A model generated the notes under the pieces. The model worked only from the letters and a program-made list of their open reading frames with translations, had not been told where the DNA came from and made no database searches. A stretch of 64,000 nucleotides of DNA from Marivivens aquimaris (lineage in GTDB: Bacteria > Pseudomonadota > Alphaproteobacteria > Rhodobacterales > Rhodobacteraceae): positions 54,927 to 118,926 of the forward strand of contig NZ_JADBGB010000006.1 of NCBI RefSeq assembly GCF_015220045.1. Direction: 5' to 3'. Positions 7,584 to 15,268 of the stretch are shown piece after piece. The position numbers and the translations under genes were made by a program. The number at the start of each line of letters is the position of its first letter. Within the stretch, counting starts at the first letter, position 1.

Positions 7584-9958
7584 ATCACATGTCTCCAGAA
7601 ATCAGGGTCGACGCGCCAATCGGCGGGCACGCGCGCTTCGCCGGTGGCGCCACCGCCAAGGATGGGGAGAAGGGCGCCGAGCGCGGAGAGATCGGCGTCA
7701 ACGAAGACGCTATCCCCCGCCGAGCGCACGAGCGCGATGCGCTGGCCAATGGTGGGCTGCACCAGAAGGGCCGCCTCCTTGGCGTTGATGCGGAGAAAAT
7801 CGTAATCGGAGACGGTGGCGCGATCGTTCGGGAAGAGGATCTGGGTCGGGACTGTTTCGACGATGGTCTTGCCGACGCGGCTGTCGCGCAGCTGGCTCGG
7901 GTACTGCGTCATCATGATCACGACGCAGTTCATCTTCCTGAGCGTCACCAGCCAGTTTTCCAGCCGCGCCCCGAAATACGGATCGTCCAAGAGCTTCCAG
8001 GCCTCGTCGAGCACGATGATTGTGGGACGACGATCCTCGACTACACGTTCGATCTGGCGGAAGATGTAGGAGAGCACCGCCATGCGCTCGGTGGTCATGT
8101 CGAGGATCTCGGTCATATCGAACCCGACGATGTCACCTATGAGCTGGAGGCCCGCGCCGCGTTCTGGTTCGTCGAAGACCCAGCCATAGCGACCACCCGG
8201 CGCCCATTCGGCAACGCGGGACTGCAGCTCGCCATCATCATCGAGCGACTGGAACAGGGTCTCAAAACTGACAAAGCTTTGCAGGGCCGCGCCCGCATCG
8301 GCGTTCTGACCCACGGCGCTCTGGATATGGCGGGATTGCTCGCCCGAGAGCGTGTCATTTCGTGTGAGCAGGGTCGCAAGCCAGTCCGAGAGCCAGGCGC
8401 GGCCGCGCTTGTCGGTCTCCGTGGCGAGCGGGTTGAGGCCCGTGGGAACACCGGCCCGGATTTCGTTGTAGCGGCCGCCAAGCGCACGGACGGCCATCTC
8501 GAGGCCGCGATCTTTGTCGAAGAAGAAAAGCCGTGCGCCGACCCGCTGCGCCTGCGCCGCGAGGAAGGCGGTAGTCAGCGTCTTGCCCGTGCCGGTGCGC
8601 CCCAGAACCAGTGTATGGCCGACGGTCGGTTCCTTACCGGGGCCGCCCGCCTCGTGGAAATTGAACCGATAGCCCGAGGTGCCGACCGTCGGCAGGACCG
8701 AGATGGTTTGGCCCCAGGGCGACTGATCAGGGCCACGCCCCTCGACGCTGCCATGGAGCGCCGCGAAATCAGCGAAGTTGATCGAGGAGATCGGCGTCTT
8801 CCGCGCCCGGTAGCCGAAATTGCCGGGGGATTGCGCGAAGTAGGTGGCTTTGAGAGCCATGTTCTCCCGCACAATGACGGACATAATCTCCTGACCGACG
8901 CGCTTGATCTGGGCGGCGGCGCGTTCGAGCGTGTCGCGGTCTGGGGCATAGACGGCGATCGAGAGGTGATGATCGCCAAAGGCGATGCGGCCTGCTTCCT
9001 GATCATCTGCGGCCTGGCCGAGTTGTTCGCGCAGGGAGACGGCAGCATCGTCGGAGGCATGCATCTGGCGGATGATCCGCTGGATGCGTTCGGCCATGAT
9101 GTTGTTCGGTATCGGGCTGAAAGAGTTCGTCAATACGATGTCGAGCGGCAGGTCGAGCGCGTCGAGCAGCGTCACATCTGTCAGCGCAGGATAGGTCTTC
9201 ATCGAAAAGAGCGCGCCGTATTTGACCTCGCCGGTCACGGCATCGGTCAGGGTGACCACGTCGCCGTCAAAGGTCGCGCGGCAATTGCTCAAAGTATGTG
9301 AAAGAGGCAGAGCGCTTTGTCCGAAGGCGATGGGGGAGAATGCCCCAGCGTTCAGCGTGTTGAGATAGCCCAGCCATTCCCCGCCGGACTTCGTGAGCCG
9401 CACGGGATTGGCCGAGGCAAGCGCCACCTCGAAGAAGCCCATGACCTCGTTCAGCTCCTGCAGGCGCGTCGCGCGGTCCTTGACCCAAGCCTTTCGGGCC
9501 AGCGCGCGCAGGAGCGGAATGCGGGCGGAGATATCGGGGCGCCGGATGACGCTGAGATAGAGCTGGCGCTTGGCTGGGCGCAGGTCTTTGACATGGGTCT
9601 GCCAGCGCGCGTCGATCGCCGCGGCGAAGCTGTCTTCCTCGATGGGGCGCATTCCGAGATCCTGCGGGACCGAGATCCGGTGGATGTAAAAGCCGAAGGC
9701 GTTGCCGGTCTGGGCGACGATGGCCGCGACCGCGCGTTTGAGCGCGTCGAGCCGGGCGTCTTCAGTGGTCATCGGGTTCAGACCATCAAGGCGCAGGGTG
9801 GCCAAGAGGTCGCCCTCGCGCAGCACCATCACATCGTCATCCGCGAGGGCAAAATACGGCAGGTGTTCGGCGAGATAGCTCTCCCGCGCGAACGCCCCGC
9901 CGCCGGCTTGATGCAGGGCGGCCCCAAAAGTGGAAAGAGTGCCCGCATCAAGCGCCAA
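7580..9958 (-). CDS. virB4: VirB4 T4SS ATPase
   Basis: Large motor ATPase of the secretion channel, 792 residues from TTG 9958. That start has GGAGG eight bases upstream and overlaps the virB3 stop by 11 bases; a longer frame to 10087 runs through virB3 with non-VirB4 sequence and was discarded. The N-terminal CagE/TrbE domain leads to Walker A GRTGTGKT (about residue 453) and Walker B IIVLDEAWKLL (about 648), then the MMTQYPSQL segment. All catalytic motifs are intact. Confidence 0.96.
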   Translation of the reverse strand: MALDAGTLSTFGAALHQAGGGAFARESYLAEHLPYFALADDDVMVLREGDLLATLRLDGLNPMTTEDARLDALKRAVAAIVAQTGNAFGFYIHRISVPQDLGMRPIEEDSFAAAIDARWQTHVKDLRPAKRQLYLSVIRRPDISARIPLLRALARKAWVKDRATRLQELNEVMGFFEVALASANPVRLTKSGGEWLGYLNTLNAGAFSPIAFGQSALPLSHTLSNCRATFDGDVVTLTDAVTGEVKYGALFSMKTYPALTDVTLLDALDLPLDIVLTNSFSPIPNNIMAERIQRIIRQMHASDDAAVSLREQLGQAADDQEAGRIAFGDHHLSIAVYAPDRDTLERAAAQIKRVGQEIMSVIVRENMALKATYFAQSPGNFGYRARKTPISSINFADFAALHGSVEGRGPDQSPWGQTISVLPTVGTSGYRFNFHEAGGPGKEPTVGHTLVLGRTGTGKTLTTAFLAAQAQRVGARLFFFDKDRGLEMAVRALGGRYNEIRAGVPTGLNPLATETDKRGRAWLSDWLATLLTRNDTLSGEQSRHIQSAVGQNADAGAALQSFVSFETLFQSLDDDGELQSRVAEWAPGGRYGWVFDEPERGAGLQLIGDIVGFDMTEILDMTTERMAVLSYIFRQIERVVEDRRPTIIVLDEAWKLLDDPYFGARLENWLVTLRKMNCVVIMMTQYPSQLRDSRVGKTIVETVPTQILFPNDRATVSDYDFLRINAKEAALLVQPTIGQRIALVRSAGDSVFVDADLSALGALLPILGGGATGEARVPADWRVDPDFWRHVI

Positions 9959-10226
9959 AGCTGTCGCCTCCGTGCAGGGCCCGGTTCTTCGTCGGGCGCA
10001 CCGAGCCGTAGGAGACGCGCAGGACCTCGAAGAAATGCGGCTCGCGGTCGGCGACGAACCAGAGGATCGGATAGGCGACGAGACCAATCAGGAAGAAGAC
10101 CATGGACTTCGTCCAGATGAACGGCAGAACGACCCCGGTCGCCAGCACCACCAGGTATCCGACAGGGAGACCCAGATACTTGGGCGGACGGGCGAGACCC
10201 AGGAAGAGGGGGGATCGTTCTGCCAC
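9948..10226 (-). CDS. virB3: VirB3 T4SS membrane protein
   Basis: A 92-residue inner-membrane protein with the family's RPPKYLGLPVGY opening, two close membrane segments (about 22-58) and the ADREPHFFEVL motif. It works with VirB4 and VirB6 at the inner-membrane complex. Its 3' end overlaps the virB4 start. Confidence 0.95.
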   Translation of the reverse strand: MAERSPLFLGLARPPKYLGLPVGYLVVLATGVVLPFIWTKSMVFFLIGLVAYPILWFVADREPHFFEVLRVSYGSVRPTKNRALHGGDSFGA

Positions 10227-10241
10227 TGCTCTACTCGGTTC

Positions 10242-10523
10242 TCAGGAGAAGCCGTCGACGATGGTGCCGGCCGAGAAGATCAGCACGATCCCGATGATGA
10301 CCGAGGCGAACCAGCCCCAGTTCAGCCGTCCCATCATGCACATGAAACCGGTGCCGATGACCGCGAGCGTGGCGACCGCGATCCCGATCGGACCGGTCAG
10401 CGCGGCCTCGACGGTTTCCAGCATGGTCTGGATCGGCGACAAGTCCTGCGCGAGGGCGGGAGTTGCGAAAGCCGCCAGGGTTGTGGCGGCAGGCAAGAGG
10501 CGGCTGAGGCGATGTCGAAGCAT
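10242..10523 (-). CDS. virB2: VirB2 major pilin
   Basis: Prepilin of 93 residues. ATG 10523 has AAGGGA seven bases upstream; a longer frame to 10790 would run into virB1. The signal peptide ends ALAQ (residue 26). Two hydrophobic helices (about 46-66 and 70-90) are separated by the short polar loop MCMMGRLNW, as in TrbC/VirB2 pilins. Confidence 0.93.
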   Translation of the reverse strand: MLRHRLSRLLPAATTLAAFATPALAQDLSPIQTMLETVEAALTGPIGIAVATLAVIGTGFMCMMGRLNWGWFASVIIGIVLIFSAGTIVDGFS

Positions 10524-10539
10524 GCGAAGTTCCCTTGTT

Positions 10540-11238
10540 TTACTGAAGATCGATGAGGACCGGAGCGCGCGCAGGCACCCGGGCTGCGACGCGAATGTCC
10601 CGAGCAGCAATGGGCGTGCCTGCCAGCCGGGACCGGATCCGATGGATGCGCGCAATGTAGTCGCGGGTCTCGGCGAAAGGCGGAATGCCGGAATACTCGA
10701 CCACCCGGTGCGGTCCGGCGTTATAGGCTGCCAGCGCCAAGTCGATGTCCTTGAACGTTCCGAGTTGTGCAAGCAGATAGCGCGCGGCACCGTCGAGGTT
10801 CTGGGAGGGATCGCGCGGATCGACTCCGAGGCCGCGGGACGTGTCCGGCATCAGCTGGCCGAGACCATAGGCGCCCTTCGGGCTGACGGCGGTCGGGTTG
10901 TAGCTGCTTTCAGCTTCGACCAGGGCGCGGAACAAGACCTGCCAGTCGTCAGCACTCAGACCAACCTGACGCAGGGCGCGGTTCCCCTGGTGGCGGTCAG
11001 CAGTCGTCCGGATCAGGGCGAGGATGTCATCGCGACCGGAAGGCGGCGTGGTGTCCAGCGAGGCCAGAATGACTTCGGCCTCAGCGCTATGATCCAAACC
11101 AGCCCATGCAGGGCGCTCACCGTGAAAAGTCCAGCCCGAGGTCCGGGCTGTCCCGTCGCGGCCGAAGGCGATGACGTCAGCCGCGCTCCTCGAGGGTGAT
11201 GCTGTAGTCAGGACCAAAGCGCAGATCGCGCCCGTCAC
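10540..11238 (-). CDS. virB1: VirB1-type lytic transglycosylase
   Basis: Exported peptidoglycan-cleaving enzyme of about 232 residues. The SLT/goose-lysozyme fold is shown by EAESSYNP with the catalytic Glu, GAYGLGQLMP and ALAAYNAGPHRV. GTG 11238 is proposed because it gives a plausible signal peptide (TGAICALVLTTASPSRSAA); TTG 11217 is an alternative and no clear Shine-Dalgarno decides. The gene overlaps 11177-11491. It closely resembles the SLT domain inside 6265-7377, so this operon encodes two transglycosylases. Confidence 0.88.
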   Translation of the reverse strand: MTGAICALVLTTASPSRSAADVIAFGRDGTARTSGWTFHGERPAWAGLDHSAEAEVILASLDTTPPSGRDDILALIRTTADRHQGNRALRQVGLSADDWQVLFRALVEAESSYNPTAVSPKGAYGLGQLMPDTSRGLGVDPRDPSQNLDGAARYLLAQLGTFKDIDLALAAYNAGPHRVVEYSGIPPFAETRDYIARIHRIRSRLAGTPIAARDIRVAARVPARAPVLIDLQ

Positions 11239-11491
11239 CGAATTCGAGATGATGTTTGAAGAGGCCCGGCCATATGTTGAAGTACCGCGGCTCTGGCCCG
11301 TGCGGGGTGATCCGGGTCGAGACCAGAATGGCTTCCGGCTCGCCCTCGCGCAGGTAGATGCACTGGTAGCGCGGCTTGCCATCGTCCGTGAACCCCACGA
11401 GTTCATACCGGCAGCGGAACGCGATGCCCTTCTCGGACAGGTCTTTGACACCATCGATGGTGATCAGGATCTGGTTGCGCGCTATCGGCAT
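11177..11491 (-). CDS. hypothetical protein heading the virB operon
   Basis: A soluble 104-residue protein without signal peptide or membrane helix, rich in beta-type segments. It begins MPIARNQILITIDGVKDLSE. I recognise no family. It is the first gene of the secretion operon and its 3' end overlaps virB1. It lies just downstream of the region with direct repeats at 11564-11590, so a regulatory or accessory role is possible but unsupported. Confidence 0.65.
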   Translation of the reverse strand: MPIARNQILITIDGVKDLSEKGIAFRCRYELVGFTDDGKPRYQCIYLREGEPEAILVSTRITPHGPEPRYFNIWPGLFKHHLEFGDGRDLRFGPDYSITLEERG

Positions 11492-11563
11492 GTTCGGACT
11501 CTCCCCACGAGAGCCCTTCTACTTCCTGCGCTTAAATCCATAAAGTCATACGGAGTCAATACG

Positions 11564-11590
11564 ACATATTGCAGGAAAATACATATTGCA
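11564..11590. promoter_or_regulatory. direct repeat in the virB divergent promoter region
   Basis: ACATATTGCA occurs at 11564-11573 and again at 11581-11590, 17 bases apart, in the AT-rich gap between the divergently transcribed virB operon and the TrbM-like gene. The location suggests an operator or an UP-like element. Helical spacing (1.6 turns) is not ideal for a simple dimer, so this is tentative. Confidence 0.35.
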
Positions 11591-11623
11591 AGATAGTTGC
11601 CGCAACTTTTGCGGGAGAGCGAC

Positions 11624-12202
11624 ATGAGACGACAGGTGATGGCAGCGGCGATGGGGGTATTGGCGGTGTTTGGCGCCCCGGAAAAGGCGCAGGCCTATGA
11701 CATCGACTGCGCCATCATGCTCTGTATGGCAGGTGGTTTCCCCCCGAGCGCTGTCTGCGCGCGGGCCTATCGCACCATGATCCGCCGCATCACGCCCTGG
11801 CCAAGCCTGCCGCCCTTCGGGGTCTGCACCTTTGCCCATGTGCCGGTCGAGCTGGGCGGACCCGGCGGCGAGGGCGAGCTCGACACCAATCTGCCGGAGT
11901 ATGAATGGCTGAACCGCACTCATGTGATCTGGTTCACCGGGCGCTCCTACGAGCCGCGCGACGAGCCGCGTCAATGGGACTGGTCGATCCGCTCCTGCGA
12001 TCGCGAGAACCGAAGCTGCCGCTACATCCAGCGGGTCTACGGTTCCTACACGCCTTGGCCCGCGACATTCATCTCGGAAAGTGGACAGGAGATCGCCTAT
12101 CCGTCGGGCGGAGGCTTATGGCACTTTTATGCCCGCAGCATCATGGTCGAGTTTGGTGACTTTGAGGGCAACATGGGCCATTCGGAGTGGTTCTCCTACT
12201 AA
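11624..12202 (+). CDS. TrbM/KikA-like exported protein
   Basis: Exported 192-residue protein; ATG 11624 follows GGGAGA. The signal peptide ends KAQA (about residue 24). The mature N-terminus has Cys-rich CAIMLCMAGGFP followed by AVCARAYRTM, a pattern like that of TrbM/KikA proteins of conjugation loci. The rest is rich in Trp, Tyr and Pro with two more Cys. It is divergent from the virB operon. The family assignment rests on the Cys pattern only. Confidence 0.6.
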   Translation: MRRQVMAAAMGVLAVFGAPEKAQAYDIDCAIMLCMAGGFPPSAVCARAYRTMIRRITPWPSLPPFGVCTFAHVPVELGGPGGEGELDTNLPEYEWLNRTHVIWFTGRSYEPRDEPRQWDWSIRSCDRENRSCRYIQRVYGSYTPWPATFISESGQEIAYPSGGGLWHFYARSIMVEFGDFEGNMGHSEWFSY

Positions 12203-12396
12203 TCGTGGCTGTCCGGCAGCTTGAGTGAAACTGTCCGTACTACGACAAGCGTAGGGTCGTAACTGCATGGGTCCACAAACTGGCGGCGGCTCACGCTTCC
12301 ATCATCCCAGCGGTAGTCGGTAAACACATGGGTTTCGTTCGTTCCGTCGATGATAAACCCTTCCTGGAAAGGCCAGCCTGTCTTTCTCTTCGCCAT
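12199..12396 (-). CDS. small hypothetical protein
   Basis: A 65-residue polar frame starting MAKRKTGWPFQEGFI, convergent with and overlapping the end of the TrbM-like gene by four bases. No Shine-Dalgarno, signal or known motif is evident. Amino-acid usage looks protein-like rather than random, but support is weak. Confidence 0.35.
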   Translation of the reverse strand: MAKRKTGWPFQEGFIIDGTNETHVFTDYRWDDGSVSRRQFVDPCSYDPTLVVVRTVSLKLPDSHD

Positions 12397-12472
12397 GTAC
12401 CCGCGCTACTCGTACAGTTCTTGCCGTTTTGCCTTTTGAAATTGCGGCGGGATCAAAGCCTCAGGAAGCGGA

Positions 12473-12682
12473 TTAACGCCTCGCAAAAAGCTCTTCGGGA
12501 TCGACATTGAGCGCCTTGGCGATGCGTTCGAGAAGGTCGAGGGAGGCCGCAAATTTCGAGTTCTCGAGCCTGCCCATGTGACCGCGGCTTACGTTGGCCT
12601 GATGAGCAAGCGCTTCCTGGCTGAGGCCGCGGGCGCGTCTCAATTCCTGGATGTTCAGTGCTACACGGTCCCGCAGTCTCAT
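12473..12682 (-). CDS. XRE-family HTH regulator
   Basis: A 69-residue DNA-binding protein consisting of one Cro/C1-type helix-turn-helix: LNIQELRRARGLSQEALAHQ then VSRGHMGRLENS and a third helix ending ALNVDPEELF. I choose ATG 12682 because a perfect inverted repeat lies 28-44 bases upstream, where an autoregulatory operator would be; a longer frame to 12739 would translate through that repeat. It is a candidate regulator of the neighbouring secretion genes. Confidence 0.85.
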   Translation of the reverse strand: MRLRDRVALNIQELRRARGLSQEALAHQANVSRGHMGRLENSKFAASLDLLERIAKALNVDPEELFARR

Positions 12683-12709
12683 GCCTTTGAGACGGACACG
12701 GCGCACGAA

Positions 12710-12726
12710 ATATCGCCACGCGATAT
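12710..12726. promoter_or_regulatory. inverted repeat, probable XRE operator
   Basis: Perfect 7-bp arms ATATCGC and GCGATAT with a 3-bp spacer lie just upstream of the XRE gene start. This size fits the operator of a small Cro/C1-type dimer. Confidence 0.5.
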
Positions 12727-12739
12727 ATGTTACATTCAA

Positions 12740-12984
12740 AGTTGGGGGTGCGGAAAAGTCGAAAATCGGTGCTTAGAGATAAAGGACCAAATTGCATGTA
12801 GTTCCAGGAGCCTAATGTTAGAAATGCTACTATAGCGCGTATAAAGTGCCGTCAATACACCATGGCACGAAATGGCGTCAGTTACGCATAATGAAGTTTA
12901 TGTTAACCAACTGGCGCCCTGAGCCGCTAAAACATTACGATTTGATAATGCCCCGGCAAGGGCAGTGCCACCGTACCAAAGTTA
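12740..12984. other. gene-poor junction
   Basis: About 245 bases between the XRE gene and the metal-resistance block. It is AT-richer than its surroundings and carries no frame with a credible ribosome-binding site or known motif. It may be the seam between the secretion backbone and the cargo; no terminal repeats were recognised. Confidence 0.4.
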
Positions 12985-13001
12985 CTCCTTTGCGAAAGGA
13001 G
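12985..13001 (+). promoter_or_regulatory. hairpin containing a Shine-Dalgarno sequence
   Basis: CTCCTTT and AAAGGAG form perfect 7-bp arms around a GCG loop. The right arm is also a strong ribosome-binding site six bases before ATG 13008, so the site would be sequestered in the RNA. Confidence 0.4.
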
Positions 13002-13007
13002 CGACCA

Positions 13008-13333
13008 TGTTCAGAACTTTCGGATTGCTCTTGGGTCTCGCAACTGCTGTAGTTCTTTTGTTTATGGTTTCGAACAGATGCTGTCTTCTGCGAAGGCATC
13101 TGATTGAAAGCTACTCTACCTTTCACTTGCCCAGGCGATTGCCGCCTTCATTTCCGCCGGGTCGAACTAACGGAGTTCTGCCGTGGTCAGCACGTCGGCG
13201 AACCTGGTTCCCCACTCCAACAAAGCCCCTTCGCCCACCACAGCGACGCGGCGGAAGTCATTCCTATGGGCTGTGTCGATTTTCAGATCTTCGAGCAGAG
13301 CGGACGGCCCATCGTAGCCTTCGAACCTCGTGA
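13008..13333 (+). CDS. doubtful small membrane ORF
   Basis: The first 25 residues (MFRTFGLLLGLATAVVLLFM) form a convincing membrane helix or signal anchor behind an excellent Shine-Dalgarno. The remainder is Arg/Pro-rich and antisense to the STAS gene, so the original 3' part has probably been lost. Best read as the 5' remnant of a small membrane-protein gene. Confidence 0.25.
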
Positions 13334-13478
13334 GATCGAGAACCAGGCCGGGCTTACTTGTCTCTTGCAGGCGCTCATGAAGCAGGGCGTGCATCCGTTT
13401 CAGGTCGCTTTCGCTGAGCTTGCCCTCGCAGGCGAGGCCAATCGTGTCGTCATGAGCTGTCAGTGTCTCGGTGAACAT
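13167..13478 (-). CDS. STAS/SpoIIAA-like protein, truncated by an amber codon
   Basis: A 103-residue cytosolic STAS_2-type domain with VLDLTRFEGYDGPSALLEDL and VAVVGEGALLEWGTRFA. AGGAGG precedes ATG 13478 by seven bases. The frame stops at TAG 13169-13167 after LTTAELR, but reads on as FDPAEMKAAIAWASER before a second stop at 13116-13118. That is the normal C-terminus of the family, so the last helix has been lost to a nonsense mutation. It overlaps the 3' end of the CDF gene. Confidence 0.8.
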   Translation of the reverse strand: MFTETLTAHDDTIGLACEGKLSESDLKRMHALLHERLQETSKPGLVLDLTRFEGYDGPSALLEDLKIDTAHRNDFRRVAVVGEGALLEWGTRFADVLTTAELR

Positions 13479-14415
13479 GGTTTTCCTCCTCTTTTTCCGG
13501 TTTGCCGTGACCGTAAAGGTCAGCGTTTTCGTGTGCGCGGTCTTCGTGTTCGAACTCCAGGCTGGAATGGGCGATGTTGAAGTCCTCCTTCAGCCGGTCC
13601 TTGATCGCTGCCTTGATCTTTTCGATTTTACCCCAGCCGCCCGCTGTCAGCACCACGTGGCAGTCCAGCGCCGCCTTGTGCTCCTCCATCTGCCACAGAT
13701 GCACGTGGTGAACGTCCGCTACACCATCGACGCTCCGCAGCGCCTCAACGACGGCTGCATTGTCGATGTCGGGTGGGCTGCCGAGCATCAGGGTTCTGAT
13801 CGGACCGCCAATCTCAGTGAAAGCCAGATAGAGGATGTAAAGGGCAATGCCGATGGTGATTGCGGGATCGACCCATCGCATGTCGTAGAGGATGATCAGG
13901 GACCCTCCAATGATGACTGCCACAGAGGCCAAAGCGTCCGACAGGTTGTGCAGGAAAAGCGCACGGATGTTCACACTGCCTTTCTGCATCGAATAGGTGA
14001 GCAGCGCCGTCAACGTGTCGACGACGAGTGCCACACCGCCCAGGATCACCACCGTCCAACCAGCGACCTCGGGCGGGTCGATCATCCGCATGCCACCCTC
14101 ATAGATCAGGTAGAAACCGATCAGGATCAGGGTCGTGTAGTTGATGAGTGCCGCGACGATTTCAATCCGACCATAGCCGAATGTCATGCGTTCATCGGCG
14201 GGTCGTCTGGCGATTTTGCGCGCAACGAACGCGATCACCAGTGACGCCATGTCCGAAAAATTGTGTAGGGCATCTGCGATCAGCGCCAGGCTGCCGGAAA
14301 GGATGCCGCCAACGATCTGCGCGACGGTCAGAAGCCCGTTGGCCCAGATTGCGATGGAGACCCTACGATCACCTGATTCAGGATCAATGTGGGTATGGCC
14401 ATGATCATGCGGCAC
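13450..14415 (-). CDS. CDF-family cation efflux protein
   Basis: Proton-coupled exporter of Zn and related divalent ions, 321 residues from GTG 14415, which has AGGAGA seven bases upstream. ATG 14430 is the alternative. A His-rich N-terminus (HDHGHTH) precedes six membrane helices with the zinc-site pairs ALIADALHNFSD in helix 2 and FLHNLSDALAS in helix 5, then a cytoplasmic domain with VHHVHLW and a His-containing tail. It is in an operon with the transglutaminase-like and STAS genes. Confidence 0.92.
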   Translation of the reverse strand: MPHDHGHTHIDPESGDRRVSIAIWANGLLTVAQIVGGILSGSLALIADALHNFSDMASLVIAFVARKIARRPADERMTFGYGRIEIVAALINYTTLILIGFYLIYEGGMRMIDPPEVAGWTVVILGGVALVVDTLTALLTYSMQKGSVNIRALFLHNLSDALASVAVIIGGSLIILYDMRWVDPAITIGIALYILYLAFTEIGGPIRTLMLGSPPDIDNAAVVEALRSVDGVADVHHVHLWQMEEHKAALDCHVVLTAGGWGKIEKIKAAIKDRLKEDFNIAHSSLEFEHEDRAHENADLYGHGKPEKEEENHVHRDTDSS

Positions 14416-15175
14416 GGTTGTTCTCCTCATGGCTGTGGTTCGGTCGACTGAGACCAGGGACCTTTGGCAACATTCCACGACGGATGCGGCGAACCCGGGC
14501 ATTCATCCAGTGACGGATGACGTGGCGATAGAGAAAGTCACGCGCAAATCCGAAGTTCTGACTATATTTCAAATAAAAGTCATCGGGCGCATCAAAGGTT
14601 CCAAAATCACGAACGATACCGGTTTTCTGAATATAAGTGCTGCCGCCGTTCCAACTGACTGGTGGCGCACTCAGGCAATCCGTTCCAGCGCCGTAGCCGC
14701 AAAGGCTTTCTGTTTCGCTGAATTCCTTCTGAAGCGACTGCAGGAAGGGGGCGTCCAGAATGAAGCCTTCGAGATTGATCCAGCCCTCTTCTGTTTCGAC
14801 TTCGACCCACGAGTGCAGAATTTCGGACGGTGCGAGGGGGTAGACCAATTCGGGCACCACGCCACGCTGCAGGGCCTTGTGGATGGTGAAGCCGTGCAGT
14901 CGGCAGCGGATGCCTACGCTGCGCAGCAGTGCCATGAGAAGCGTCCCTTTCGTGTTGCACTGCCCGTAGCCGTCGGTCAGCACCGCAGAGGCGGGAATGT
15001 CGTCGACGCGGTTGTAGCCGAACGCAATCACGTTCCGGACAAAGTCATAAACCGCGCCAATCCGGTCGACACGGGCAAGGTCATGCCAGCCACGATCTCG
15101 TACCAGGTTCGAGATTGAGGGCGAGTCAAAATCCAGCAGTCTTGTTGCGGTTAAATAGGAATCGGTGGGTGCCAC
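14405..15175 (-). CDS. transglutaminase-like protein
   Basis: Cysteine-protease-fold protein of about 256 residues. The catalytic triad is visible: Cys in DGYGQCNTKG, His in SEILHSWVEVE and Asp in NLEGFILDAPF. No signal peptide is seen. GTG 15175, with AGGAGA six bases upstream, is preferred to GTG 15199, because the MerR-type -10 box at 15205-15210 would put the transcript start almost on the latter. The substrate is unknown; co-transcription with a CDF exporter suggests a link to metal stress. Confidence 0.8.
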   Translation of the reverse strand: MAPTDSYLTATRLLDFDSPSISNLVRDRGWHDLARVDRIGAVYDFVRNVIAFGYNRVDDIPASAVLTDGYGQCNTKGTLLMALLRSVGIRCRLHGFTIHKALQRGVVPELVYPLAPSEILHSWVEVETEEGWINLEGFILDAPFLQSLQKEFSETESLCGYGAGTDCLSAPPVSWNGGSTYIQKTGIVRDFGTFDAPDDFYLKYSQNFGFARDFLYRHVIRHWMNARVRRIRRGMLPKVPGLSRPNHSHEENNRAA

Positions 15176-15204
15176 AGGGTCTCTCCTCGAATCGTTCACG
15201 AGGA

Positions 15205-15235
15205 GTCTTAATCTCTACAGTGACTAGAGAGACAA
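15205..15235 (-). promoter_or_regulatory. MerR-type promoter, CTCTAGT-dyad class
   Basis: On the minus strand, -35 TTGTCT and -10 TAAGAC are separated by 19 bases containing the dyad TCTCTA/TAGAGA around CAGTGAC. The over-long spacer and central dyad are hallmarks of MerR-activated promoters. It drives the transglutaminase-CDF-STAS operon. Confidence 0.8.
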
Positions 15236-15268
15236 GCCTTTTCTCAAATGTTACTTTCGATCACAGCT

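Noticed and set aside
7106..9301. 731-codon plus-strand frame
   Set aside because: Antisense shadow of virB4, which has all its ATPase motifs; the plus-strand product has no recognisable motif and low-complexity composition.
9959..10087. N-terminal extension of VirB4
   Set aside because: It runs through virB3 in another frame with Ser/Arg-rich sequence; TTG 9958 has GGAGG at good spacing.
10524..10790. N-terminal extension of VirB2
   Set aside because: It overlaps virB1 and hides the pilin signal peptide; ATG 10523 has its own ribosome site.
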